From: Alphaproteobacteria bacterium
GTDB lineage: Bacteria > Pseudomonadota > Alphaproteobacteria > SP197
Reading direction: 5' to 3'
Length of the DNA: 11,549 bases
Assembly (NCBI GenBank): GCA_022822575.1
Contig: JAJEBJ010000409.1
Span: 1 to 11,549 of the forward strand
Under the pieces are notes generated by a model, which was given only the letters and a program-made list of their open reading frames with translations, was not told where the DNA came from and made no database searches. Shown here piece after piece: positions 5,409 through 11,549 of the stretch (position 1 is its first letter; every line of letters begins with the position of its first letter). The translations under genes were made by a program, and so were the position numbers.

Positions 5409-6953
5409 TCATTGCGGTGTCCCGTCGAGACGTCTGATACGGTTGCCGCGAATCACGGATATGGTGCCGGTTGCGGCAATGTCGTCGGCAAGAAGATTGG
5501 CCAGCAACCTGCCGTCCGCCGCACCGATGATGACCTCGGCTGTCTTGAAGGCACGGTATCCGTCACCACCGTCGGCAAGGAAGTCAGTGGTGGCAACCGT
5601 GTAGCGGGCCTGCGGATCGAGTGCCCTGCCACCGACATCGACCGATACGACGCGCGAGCCTGCGGGTTGCGATGGGTCATAGGCGAACGAGAGCCCGGAA
5701 ACCTGCAGGAACTGACCGGAGCCCTCATCGATGGCCGAAACGGCATGTTCGAGAACACGCATGAGGGTGCGGCCGGAGAGGCCCAGGACCACAGCCCTGT
5801 TTCTGAACGGCAGTTCCCTCAGCACCATTTCACGCGTGACGGCCGTGCCGGGCGGATAGCGAGTGTCGCCCCGGATGCCACCGCCGTTGTGGAGCGCGAC
5901 ATCACTGCCCGTGGCGCGGCGCATGGCGTCCGTCAACAGGTTCCCGAATGCTGTCTCACGTGACCTGACATGGACCCTCCTCGTGTCGAGAGCGGTCGTC
6001 GTGTGTCCGATCACCTGGTCGAGAAAGGCGCCAAGTTCACCCTCGAATCCCTTGACCATGCTGGCGACTTTCGGATCGTTCCCGGCTCCCTTGGTGGCCA
6101 CCAGGCGAATGTCCTCGAAGCGGATCACGCCGTCTTCCTCGACGACAAGATCGGCAACGGCGACATGTTGCCCCTGGGAGCCGGACTGCAGCATCGCCTG
6201 ATTGCCGTCCCAATGGGCAACCAGCAGATGGTCGTGCCCGCCAAGCACGATGTCGATTGCGTCCGACGCCGACAGCAGGGCGTGGTCATCCGCGATGGCG
6301 AGATGCGTGAGGGCGATGACGATGTTCGCGCCATCCGCCTCGAGTGTTCCGGCCAGTTCGGTCCCGGTCGCAAGGAAGGAGGTGATGGACACGTCATCTC
6401 CGGGGTCCGAGATCCAGGCGGTGGATTCGGTGACCAGGCCAAGAACCCCGACGGCGAGGTTGCCTCGTTCCAGGATCGCCACAGGTTGCGTTCCGGACAG
6501 GGGGCGACCCTGACGGGTGACGTTGCCAGCCAGCCAGATCATGGAGGATTCGGCAAGACGCTCTTCGAGAACGTCGGTTCCGAAGTCGAATTCGTGGTTG
6601 CCCGTGACGCCGACGTCAAAACCGATGGCATCGGCCAGGACGATCATGTGTGCGCCCTCGTCAATGGCCGACAGCATCGACGGCGAGAGCATGTCGCCTC
6701 CGAAGGTGACGAGGGTTGCGCTTCCCATGGAAGCCGCGCGAGCCCTTTCCCGGGCCACCGCCGCGGCAATACGGGGCGCGGCGGTCATGTCGTCCCAGTC
6801 GTTCACATGGATGATGGTGAGCCGCTCCGCCGCATGAGCGGGTTGCATGGCCAGCAGGCCCAGGGCCAGAACCAGAGCCTGAGCAACCCGGCCGCGGTGC
6901 CGGCAGTCCGACCTCCCTCGCACCGCGGAACGGCTCCTGTCAGGAGATTTCAT
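5409..6953 (-). CDS. Secreted bifunctional metallophosphatase / 5'-nucleotidase
   Basis: From the ATG at 6953 (AAGGGA four bases upstream) the protein is 514 residues; longer in-frame starts at 6992 and 7040 have poorer ribosome sites. An Arg-rich start, a hydrophobic core (residues 24-36) and QPAHA-AERL predict Sec export with cleavage after about residue 41. The N-terminal calcineurin-like phosphoesterase domain shows GGD87, GNH120-EFD, H217 in THLA and GGHDH (238-242). The C-terminal 5'-nucleotidase domain shows ETAFGNLLTDAM (333-344), N356-GGGIR and GGDGY (462-466), the substrate-binding region. It probably dephosphorylates nucleotides or related phosphoesters in the periplasm. The first metal motif, normally Asp-x-His, reads D52-W-D54, so one expected histidine ligand is replaced by Asp. 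It is a single gene with 235 bases upstream before the DUF1127 gene. Confidence 0.9.
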   Translation of the reverse strand: MKSPDRSRSAVRGRSDCRHRGRVAQALVLALGLLAMQPAHAAERLTIIHVNDWDDMTAAPRIAAAVARERARAASMGSATLVTFGGDMLSPSMLSAIDEGAHMIVLADAIGFDVGVTGNHEFDFGTDVLEERLAESSMIWLAGNVTRQGRPLSGTQPVAILERGNLAVGVLGLVTESTAWISDPGDDVSITSFLATGTELAGTLEADGANIVIALTHLAIADDHALLSASDAIDIVLGGHDHLLVAHWDGNQAMLQSGSQGQHVAVADLVVEEDGVIRFEDIRLVATKGAGNDPKVASMVKGFEGELGAFLDQVIGHTTTALDTRRVHVRSRETAFGNLLTDAMRRATGSDVALHNGGGIRGDTRYPPGTAVTREMVLRELPFRNRAVVLGLSGRTLMRVLEHAVSAIDEGSGQFLQVSGLSFAYDPSQPAGSRVVSVDVGGRALDPQARYTVATTDFLADGGDGYRAFKTAEVIIGAADGRLLANLLADDIAATGTISVIRGNRIRRLDGTPQ

Positions 6954-7188
6954 CGCGTCCCTTGTTCTGATCGACCGCAGGGTGACTCGCATCACTCCGC
7001 TACGCGATGGTTGCTTGCAGGTCAACCAGACAGGGCGCACACACGTTGCAGGGGCCCGGACAGCACCTCGCCGCCGTCACGCCCGGGACGCTGCTGACCG
7101 GGGCGAGAACGACCCTGTTGCGAAGGCTGCTGAGAGACCCGCTGAACCAGCCAAGCCGTCATGCAGTCAGGATGTGGCCGTTGGGAAG

Positions 7189-7356
7189 CTACGTCCTGCG
7201 CCGAAGTTTCGGACCGGGGAACGAACGAGCCAAGGGGGCCACCTGATCGCGGCTGAGCCCGATGTCGCGCAACTGCTCGTTGGAGAGGGTCTCGAGTTGC
7301 CGGCGGGTGTTCCGCACGTTCCAGGCGTGGCGAATGTAATCGAGAAGGCCTGACAT
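7189..7356 (-). CDS. DUF1127 (YjiS-like) small protein
   Basis: A 55-residue basic protein, MSGLLDYIRHAW then RNTRRQLETLSNEQLRDIGL followed by SRDQV, carries the DUF1127 signature: Trp and Arg-rich first helix, L-xx-LS-xx-QLRDIGLSR. Alphaproteobacteria carry many such genes. Some short members are reported to act in RNA turnover or in phosphate and carbon metabolism, but nothing here assigns a role to this one. The start at 7356 is chosen because family members begin a few residues before the conserved helix; an in-frame ATG at 7392 would add 12 residues. Neither has a convincing ribosome site. It lies between the acyl-CoA synthetase and nucleotidase genes on the same strand, with gaps over 150 bases on both sides, so it is probably monocistronic. 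Confidence 0.75.
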   Translation of the reverse strand: MSGLLDYIRHAWNVRNTRRQLETLSNEQLRDIGLSRDQVAPLARSFPGPKLRRRT

Positions 7357-7456
7357 CGAATGTTGTCCCGGTGATGGTTGTTGAGCCGACATCTCAGGTA
7401 GGTCGCCACGCACCTTGGCGCCAGCGCTGTTACGACACCGCGGTCATGCCGGCCTT

Positions 7457-7490
7457 GCATACCGGGACCGCCATCCGGGCGGTGCCATGC
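7457..7490 (-). terminator. Stem-loop after the acyl-CoA synthetase gene, without U-tract
   Basis: ACCGCC (7467-7472) pairs with GGCGGT (7478-7483) around a 5-base loop, and outer GCAT (7457-7460) and ATGC (7487-7490) can add pairs. It sits about 35 bases beyond the stop of the leftward synthetase gene, where a terminator would be expected. The lack of a T-run means it is at most a weak or factor-dependent terminator. Confidence 0.3.
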
Positions 7491-7524
7491 ATTTGTCCAT
7501 CAGCAGCCATGCACGAGACGCGCA

Positions 7525-9597
7525 TCACTCCTTGCGGCGGACGAGAACGTCGACCGCCATGGCGCCGCGGGGGTGGACGATCAGCGGGTTGACGTCGAAC
7601 TCTTCCAGACAGTCGCCTAGAGAGGCGGCGAGACGGGAAAGTCGCGACACGGCTTCCGCCAGGGCCGATCGGTCGAGAGGCGGCCGTCCGCGCACACCGT
7701 CAAGGACTGCCGAGACCTTCAGCTGGCCGATCAGTGCATCGGCTTCCTCGATGTCGACCGGCGGAACGAACATGATGGCATCGTCGAGAACCTCGACCAG
7801 AATGCCGCCTGCACCGATGGTCATGACCGGTCCGAACACCGGATCGGTGATCATGCCGACAATCATCTCGACGCCGTCAGGCGCGGTCTCCTGGACCAGG
7901 ACCTCGGGGCCGAGAGCGGGGGACATGGTGCGCCAAGCCTCGCGGAGCGCATCATCGCTCGCAATCCCGGTCACCACCCCGCCGGCCTCCGTCTTGTGAG
8001 CGATCATGCGGTTTGCTGTCTTCAGGACAGCCGGACAGCCTGCATATTCCAGGGCCGGGCCGAGATCATCCTCGAGGTGGCATGTGCGTGTTCGCGGCAC
8101 TTCGACGCCGAGAACTGCCAGGAGAGCGAGAAGATCCTCCGGTTGAGGCGGACCGGAGGCGAGTTGATGGCGCCAGCGCCCGGAAACATCCTGTGGCAGG
8201 GGAGATGCAGGCTTGCGGCGTGTGCGCCGTGCGGCGTGCCAGGTGATGAGGTGGCGGATGGCCCTGAGGCCCGTCAACGTGCCGCAGAGCACCGGGATGC
8301 CGGCCTTGCGCAGTCGCCGGGCTTCTTCGTCATCGATCGTCGACGTGATGTTCCCCATCATCATGCATGGTTTCGTCGACGTGCGGTGTGCCGTTTCCAG
8401 GGCCTGGCAGGACCGGGGAAGGAGTTCACGGCCGCTCACCATGTTGGTGGCGAACACCACCACACCGGCCTCATCGGCGTTGCCGAGAATGCTGGTGACC
8501 TGCGGCAGTGACTCGAAGCCGCTCTCGCCCCAGTAGTCGACCGGATTGTCGGGATCGAGGCCGGGATCGAGAACTCCGGCGAGCGCCTGGCGTGTGGCAG
8601 GAGAAAACGTGGCGAGAGGCACGTTCTCGCGCTCGGCAAGGTCGGTGATGAGCTGGCGTTCGCCTCCTGAATCCGTCTGCACGGCGACGGTGTCGACGGT
8701 TGGAACCCGACCGCAGGCGACGGCCTCCAGCGTGTCCATCATCTCGTCAAGCGTATCCACTGCAATGACGTTGTGGCGGCGAAAGACGGCATCGAGAATC
8801 CTCTCGTCACCAGCGAGGGCGCCGCTGTGAGTGAAGGCGAAGGCACGGGATGTCGCGGAACGGGCCAGCTTGAGAGCAACAAGAGGGATGCCCGCGGAAT
8901 CGGCGGCCTCGATGGCAGCAATGAAGCGCTCGCCGTCACGCACGGTCTCCAGGATCATGGCAATGGCCGACGTGGCCTCCTCGGCGACGAGATGGTCGAG
9001 GTAGTCGGCGACGCCTGTCACAAGTTCGTTGCCTGCCGATACGCCTGTGGAAAAGTGCATGGAACGCTTGTTGGCGCCCAAGCCCGACCATGTCGAACCG
9101 CTGTGGGAGACAAGGCCGATGCGGCCTGGCTGGTCCAGTCCCGGAAGATCGGACAGCGAGAGACGGACGTCCGCCCTGGTGTTGAAGAGACCCATGCAGT
9201 TGGCGCCGCAGACCGCCATGCCCGCTTCCCTGGCAATGGCGGCTATCCGACCCGGCAGGGTCCGGCCACCGTCTTCCGCCGTGACGAGGCGGCCGAGCAG
9301 AACGGCACCCTTCACGCCTGCGGCAGCGGCATCCTCCATGGCCTCGGCGATCCTTGAATCCGACACCGCCATGATGGCGCAGTGAGGGGTTTCGGGAACG
9401 TCTTTCAGCGACGTATGACAGGGACGTCCCAGCACTTCGTCATAGCCCGGATTGATGGCAACGACGGTGCCCGTGAATCGTGGCCCTCCGGCATGTTCGA
9501 TGATCCGCCGGCCGGCCGCGTTCTCTCTGGGGGTGGCTCCGACAACCGCCACTCTTTGCGGGTTCAGCAGAGCTTCGAGAGCCGTCATCCTCGACAT
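7525..9597 (-). CDS. ADP-forming acyl-CoA synthetase (acetate--CoA ligase family, fused alpha and beta domains)
   Basis: At 690 residues this has the full fused architecture of NDP-forming acyl-CoA synthetases, without the extra GNAT domain of the ~900-residue Pat-type proteins. The order is: CoA-binding Rossmann domain (about 8-140, with VAVVGAT 17-23 and GANCMG 131-136); succinyl-CoA-ligase-like domains (about 155-460, with SHSGS 165-169, SAGNE 187-191 and the phosphorylated His in THSGALAG, H257); and an ATP-grasp domain (about 480-690, with HKTEAGG 534-540, the GAGG loop near 596 and EFDVNPL 666-672). The reaction is acid + CoA + ATP to acyl-CoA + ADP + Pi, reversible, in the cytoplasm, through a phosphohistidine. 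The acid substrate cannot be told from sequence; acetate, short-chain, aryl or amino-acid-derived acids are all found in the family. Starts at 9597 and 9588 are both possible. It diverges from rsmI over a gap of about 59 bases. Confidence 0.9.
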   Translation of the reverse strand: MSRMTALEALLNPQRVAVVGATPRENAAGRRIIEHAGGPRFTGTVVAINPGYDEVLGRPCHTSLKDVPETPHCAIMAVSDSRIAEAMEDAAAAGVKGAVLLGRLVTAEDGGRTLPGRIAAIAREAGMAVCGANCMGLFNTRADVRLSLSDLPGLDQPGRIGLVSHSGSTWSGLGANKRSMHFSTGVSAGNELVTGVADYLDHLVAEEATSAIAMILETVRDGERFIAAIEAADSAGIPLVALKLARSATSRAFAFTHSGALAGDERILDAVFRRHNVIAVDTLDEMMDTLEAVACGRVPTVDTVAVQTDSGGERQLITDLAERENVPLATFSPATRQALAGVLDPGLDPDNPVDYWGESGFESLPQVTSILGNADEAGVVVFATNMVSGRELLPRSCQALETAHRTSTKPCMMMGNITSTIDDEEARRLRKAGIPVLCGTLTGLRAIRHLITWHAARRTRRKPASPLPQDVSGRWRHQLASGPPQPEDLLALLAVLGVEVPRTRTCHLEDDLGPALEYAGCPAVLKTANRMIAHKTEAGGVVTGIASDDALREAWRTMSPALGPEVLVQETAPDGVEMIVGMITDPVFGPVMTIGAGGILVEVLDDAIMFVPPVDIEEADALIGQLKVSAVLDGVRGRPPLDRSALAEAVSRLSRLAASLGDCLEEFDVNPLIVHPRGAMAVDVLVRRKE

Positions 9598-9656
9598 TCC
9601 GGCAAAACACGGGCATGGAACGGTCTTGCAGTCCCGGGGTCAAGAGCGAATCAGGC

Positions 9657-10376
9657 ATGACAGGCCGACTTATCCTGATCGGCACACCGATCGGCAATCT
9701 CGGTGACCTGTCGCCGCGCGCCCGGGATGCCCTGGGATCGCTCGACGCGCTCGCATGCGAGGATACACGCCGCACGCGCACGATCCTCGAGCGTTTCGAA
9801 ATCGCCCGTCCACGCATCGTGTTTTCCTGTCACGAACACAACGAGGAACGTTCCGTCGCCCGCATGGAGCGGCTTCTCGACGAGGGGCTGACGGTCGGAC
9901 TGGTGAGCGACGCCGGCATGCCGGGCATCAGTGATCCGGGCTATCTCGCGGTGCGGATGGCAACAGGGCGCGGCTACCCGGTCGAGGTCGTCCCTGGTCC
10001 CAGCGCCGTCATCACGGCCCTGGCGGTATCGGGCCTGCCCATGTCGAGTTTTTCGTTTCTCGGCTTTGCGCCCCGCAAGACGGTGCGGCGCCGCAGATTC
10101 CTCGAACCCCTGGCCGGGCTTGAATCGACGCTCGTCCTCTTCGAATCGCCCCGGCGTCTCGGCAGCCTGCTTGCCGACGCCCTGGCAGTGCTCGGCGACC
10201 GCCGCGCCTCGGTGTCGGTTGAACTCACCAAGATGTTCGAGGGAACCGAACGTGGATGGCTTGCCGATCTCGCCGATCACTTCGCCGGGACGGTTCCCAA
10301 GGGGGAAGTCACCGTTGTTATTGCCGGCAACAACGGGAAGTTCATCCGCAGAGAAGGGGATCAGGGACAGGGATAG
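9657..10376 (+). CDS. rsmI: RsmI-type 16S rRNA (cytidine-2'-O)-methyltransferase, short form
   Basis: The tetrapyrrole-methylase fold of RsmI is clear: GTPIGNLGD (9-17), ACEDTRRT (33-40), CHEHNEER (58-65), SDAGMPGISDPGY (84-96), PGPSA (113-117), GLPMSSFSFLGF (the SAM-site region), FESPRRL and VELTKMFEGTERG. RsmI uses S-adenosylmethionine to 2'-O-methylate C1402 of 16S rRNA in the ribosomal P site. The start at 9657 places Met two residues before the first strand; an upstream ATG at 9615 adds an unconserved 14 residues. At 239 residues it ends just after GEVTVVIAGNN and lacks the roughly 40-residue C-terminal helical extension of E. coli RsmI (286 residues). SDAGMP replaces the usual SDAGTP. 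These differences and its unusual neighbours raise the possibility that it is a second, divergent copy. Its last 16 bases overlap the 3' end of the convergent aldo-keto reductase gene. Confidence 0.88.
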   Translation: MTGRLILIGTPIGNLGDLSPRARDALGSLDALACEDTRRTRTILERFEIARPRIVFSCHEHNEERSVARMERLLDEGLTVGLVSDAGMPGISDPGYLAVRMATGRGYPVEVVPGPSAVITALAVSGLPMSSFSFLGFAPRKTVRRRRFLEPLAGLESTLVLFESPRRLGSLLADALAVLGDRRASVSVELTKMFEGTERGWLADLADHFAGTVPKGEVTVVIAGNNGKFIRREGDQGQG

Positions 10377-11404
10377 GTATAGCGGCGGTGGATTTCCTCG
10401 ATGGCCTCGACCAGTTCTTCGGGCAGTTCGACATCGACACTGGCGAGGTCGCCTGCGAGCTGCTCCTCGTTCATCGCACCGATGATGGTCGAGGTCGTGA
10501 AAGGCTGCCGGTTGACCCAGGCCAGCGCCATGATGCCGGGATCGAGGCCGAAGCGGCGCGCCAGGTCGACGTAGGCCCGTATCGCCGGCTCGGAATTGGG
10601 CGGTCCGAGATAGCGCCGGTTCGACGGATACATGGTCATGCGGGCGCCGGCCGGCCGGGCGCCATTGAGGTACTTGCCCGAGAGAGCTCCGGCCGCCATG
10701 GGTGCGTAGGCAAGGAGCCCGACCTGTTCAAATCGTGTGACTTCGGCGCACCCGGCCTCGAATGACCTGTTGAGCAGGCTGTAGGGATTCTGGTTTGACA
10801 CGATGCGCGGCAGGCCCAGGGTCTCGGAGAGATGGAGGAAGCGCATGGTACCCCAGGGGGTTTCGTTGGAGACGCCGATGAAGCGCACCTTTCCGGCCTT
10901 CACGATACCGTCGAGGGCCTCGAGGGTTTCCTCAAGGGGTGTCGAGTCATCGGTTTCGGGATAGTGGTATCCCAGGCGTCCGAAGGTGCTGGTGGGCCTC
11001 TCCGGCCAGTGAAGCTGGTAGAGATCGACGTAATCGGTCTGCAGGCGCCGAAGACTGGCATCGATGGCCCGCTCGACATGCCATCTGGTAAAGCGCGGCT
11101 TGCCGTCACGGATGTATGTGAAGTGATCGCCCGGTCCGGCAATCTTCGTGGCGAGGATCACCCGGTCGCGGTTGGCCCGGCTGTTCAGCCAGGTACCGAT
11201 GACCTCTTCGCTTCTGCCGTAGTGTGCGGCGCTTGATGGCACCGCGTACATTTCGGCGGTATCGATGAAATTCACACCGTGTTCGAAGGCCTGGTCCATC
11301 TGCCGGTGACCCTCGGCCTCGGTGCTGTTGCTTCCCCAGTTCATGCTGCCGAGACACAATAGAGAGACCTCGACTCCGGTACGTCCAAGTTGCCGATACT
11401 TCAT
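10361..11404 (-). CDS. tas: Tas-like NADP(H)-dependent aldo-keto reductase
   Basis: The 347-residue TIM-barrel oxidoreductase matches the E. coli Tas pattern almost throughout, including AEMYAVP (50-56), LQTDYVDLYQLHWPERPT, GVSNETPWG, QNPYSLLNRSFE, GKYLNGARPAGAR and the terminal YTYPCP. The AKR catalytic tetrad is D48, Y53, K87 (LATK) and H132 (QLHWP). It reduces aldehydes or ketones with NADPH in the cytoplasm; the natural substrate of Tas is not firmly established. The ATG at 11404 gives the canonical start MKYRQLGRTG. Upstream purines (GGGA about 12 bases before the start) are weak as a ribosome site. Its stop lies inside the end of rsmI on the opposite strand, so the two mRNAs are complementary at their 3' ends. 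It appears to be a single-gene unit. Confidence 0.92.
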   Translation of the reverse strand: MKYRQLGRTGVEVSLLCLGSMNWGSNSTEAEGHRQMDQAFEHGVNFIDTAEMYAVPSSAAHYGRSEEVIGTWLNSRANRDRVILATKIAGPGDHFTYIRDGKPRFTRWHVERAIDASLRRLQTDYVDLYQLHWPERPTSTFGRLGYHYPETDDSTPLEETLEALDGIVKAGKVRFIGVSNETPWGTMRFLHLSETLGLPRIVSNQNPYSLLNRSFEAGCAEVTRFEQVGLLAYAPMAAGALSGKYLNGARPAGARMTMYPSNRRYLGPPNSEPAIRAYVDLARRFGLDPGIMALAWVNRQPFTTSTIIGAMNEEQLAGDLASVDVELPEELVEAIEEIHRRYTYPCP

Positions 11405-11501
11405 GCTGACCAGACTTCCCTACCTTGATGCGGGCGCCATCATGGACCGGGCCTCCCGCACCGTCCACCACCGCTGCGGAACAGGGAGGCCAACCAAGGA
11501 A

Positions 11502-11549
11502 ATGGCCACGGTGTTGCACGTCGGTATCCGTGAGGACGGGAATGCGCCA
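11502..11549 (+). CDS. Possible start of a rightward gene, cut by the window edge
   Basis: Only 16 codons are available (MATVLHVGIREDGNAP), open to the window end, with good G/C at third positions (12 of 16). AAGGA lies 1 base before this ATG, which is too close; it is 10 bases before an in-frame GTG at 11511, a better spacing, and GGGAGG lies 12 bases before the ATG. The family cannot be recognised from so little. The alternative is that this is simply the upstream region of tas. Confidence 0.3.
   Translation, partial: MATVLHVGIREDGNAP

Noticed and set aside
5390..5424. Inverted repeat CGGGACA / TGTCCCG around the nucleotidase stop
   Set aside because: Only 7-base arms with a 21-base loop and no T-tract; too weak to call a terminator.
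5970..7097. 375-residue open frame on the plus strand opposite the nucleotidase
   Set aside because: Composition is Gly/Asp/His/Arg-rich with no domain, and the opposite strand has every expected 5'-nucleotidase motif; shadow frame.
6954..7188. Gap between the DUF1127 and nucleotidase genes
   Set aside because: Searched for small genes, hairpins and promoter pairs; only two alternative upstream starts of the nucleotidase frame with poor ribosome sites were found, so nothing is called.
9651..10280. 209-residue minus-strand frame over rsmI
   Set aside because: Antisense to a conserved methyltransferase; no recognisable content.
1..11549. Phage, IS element, CRISPR, toxin-antitoxin or defence system
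   Set aside because: No transposase, integrase, terminal inverted repeats, regularly spaced repeats or defence-type gene pair could be seen; the duplication at 938/2509 has no element-like ends.

Overview
The window is high-GC DNA (roughly 60-65% by eye). Its gene families fit an alphaproteobacterium: a GcvA-type LysR N-terminus, a DUF1127 small protein, a Tas-type aldo-keto reductase and an ADP-forming acyl-CoA synthetase. That assignment is inference, because no rRNA, tRNA or unambiguous taxonomic marker is present. I see no IS element, CRISPR array, integrase or phage gene, and most genes look like ordinary metabolic or housekeeping genes.

Layout. The window opens inside a leftward gene for a Rieske non-heme iron oxygenase of the quaternary-amine (carnitine/betaine/stachydrine) group; its C-terminus lies outside the window. 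Divergent from it, where its LysR-type regulator would be expected, only the first ~27 codons of a GcvA-like regulator remain. At about base 938 that reading frame turns abruptly into a degenerate copy of the leader and 5' end of pncA. The decayed pncA copy ends in a 4-base stop/start overlap with a rightward 12-TM MFS transporter gene. The intact pncA (nicotinamidase) follows, preceded by a perfect 6+6 inverted repeat and a strong nested stem-loop. The MFS gene is therefore bracketed by an imperfect direct repeat of pncA 5' sequence, which is the most interesting structure in the window.

From about 3.2 to 9.6 kb everything intact runs leftward. An OsmC-family gene and an FAD/NAD(P)-dependent flavoprotein monooxygenase-like gene form a two-gene operon. 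A 339-base stretch with a probable fossil of an XRE-type helix-turn-helix gene (opposite strand) comes next. After it are a secreted two-domain 5'-nucleotidase/metallophosphatase, a 55-residue DUF1127 protein, and a 690-residue ADP-forming acyl-CoA synthetase (CoA-binding plus ATP-grasp). The last diverges over only 59 bases from a short RsmI-type 16S rRNA methyltransferase that lacks the usual C-terminal extension. RsmI converges on, and overlaps by 16 bases, a leftward tas-like aldo-keto reductase. The last ~145 bases hold the tas upstream region and possibly the first codons of a rightward gene.

Functional links. The osmC/flavoprotein pair is the only clear operon. The Rieske enzyme, the lost regulator and the MFS transporter could once have formed a quaternary-amine uptake and breakdown locus that was later disrupted by the pncA duplication, but this is inference. 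The other genes look like independent transcription units. I found no single undescribed multi-gene system. The unusual material is the mosaic LysR/pncA junction, the structured pncA leader, and two regulatory-gene fossils.
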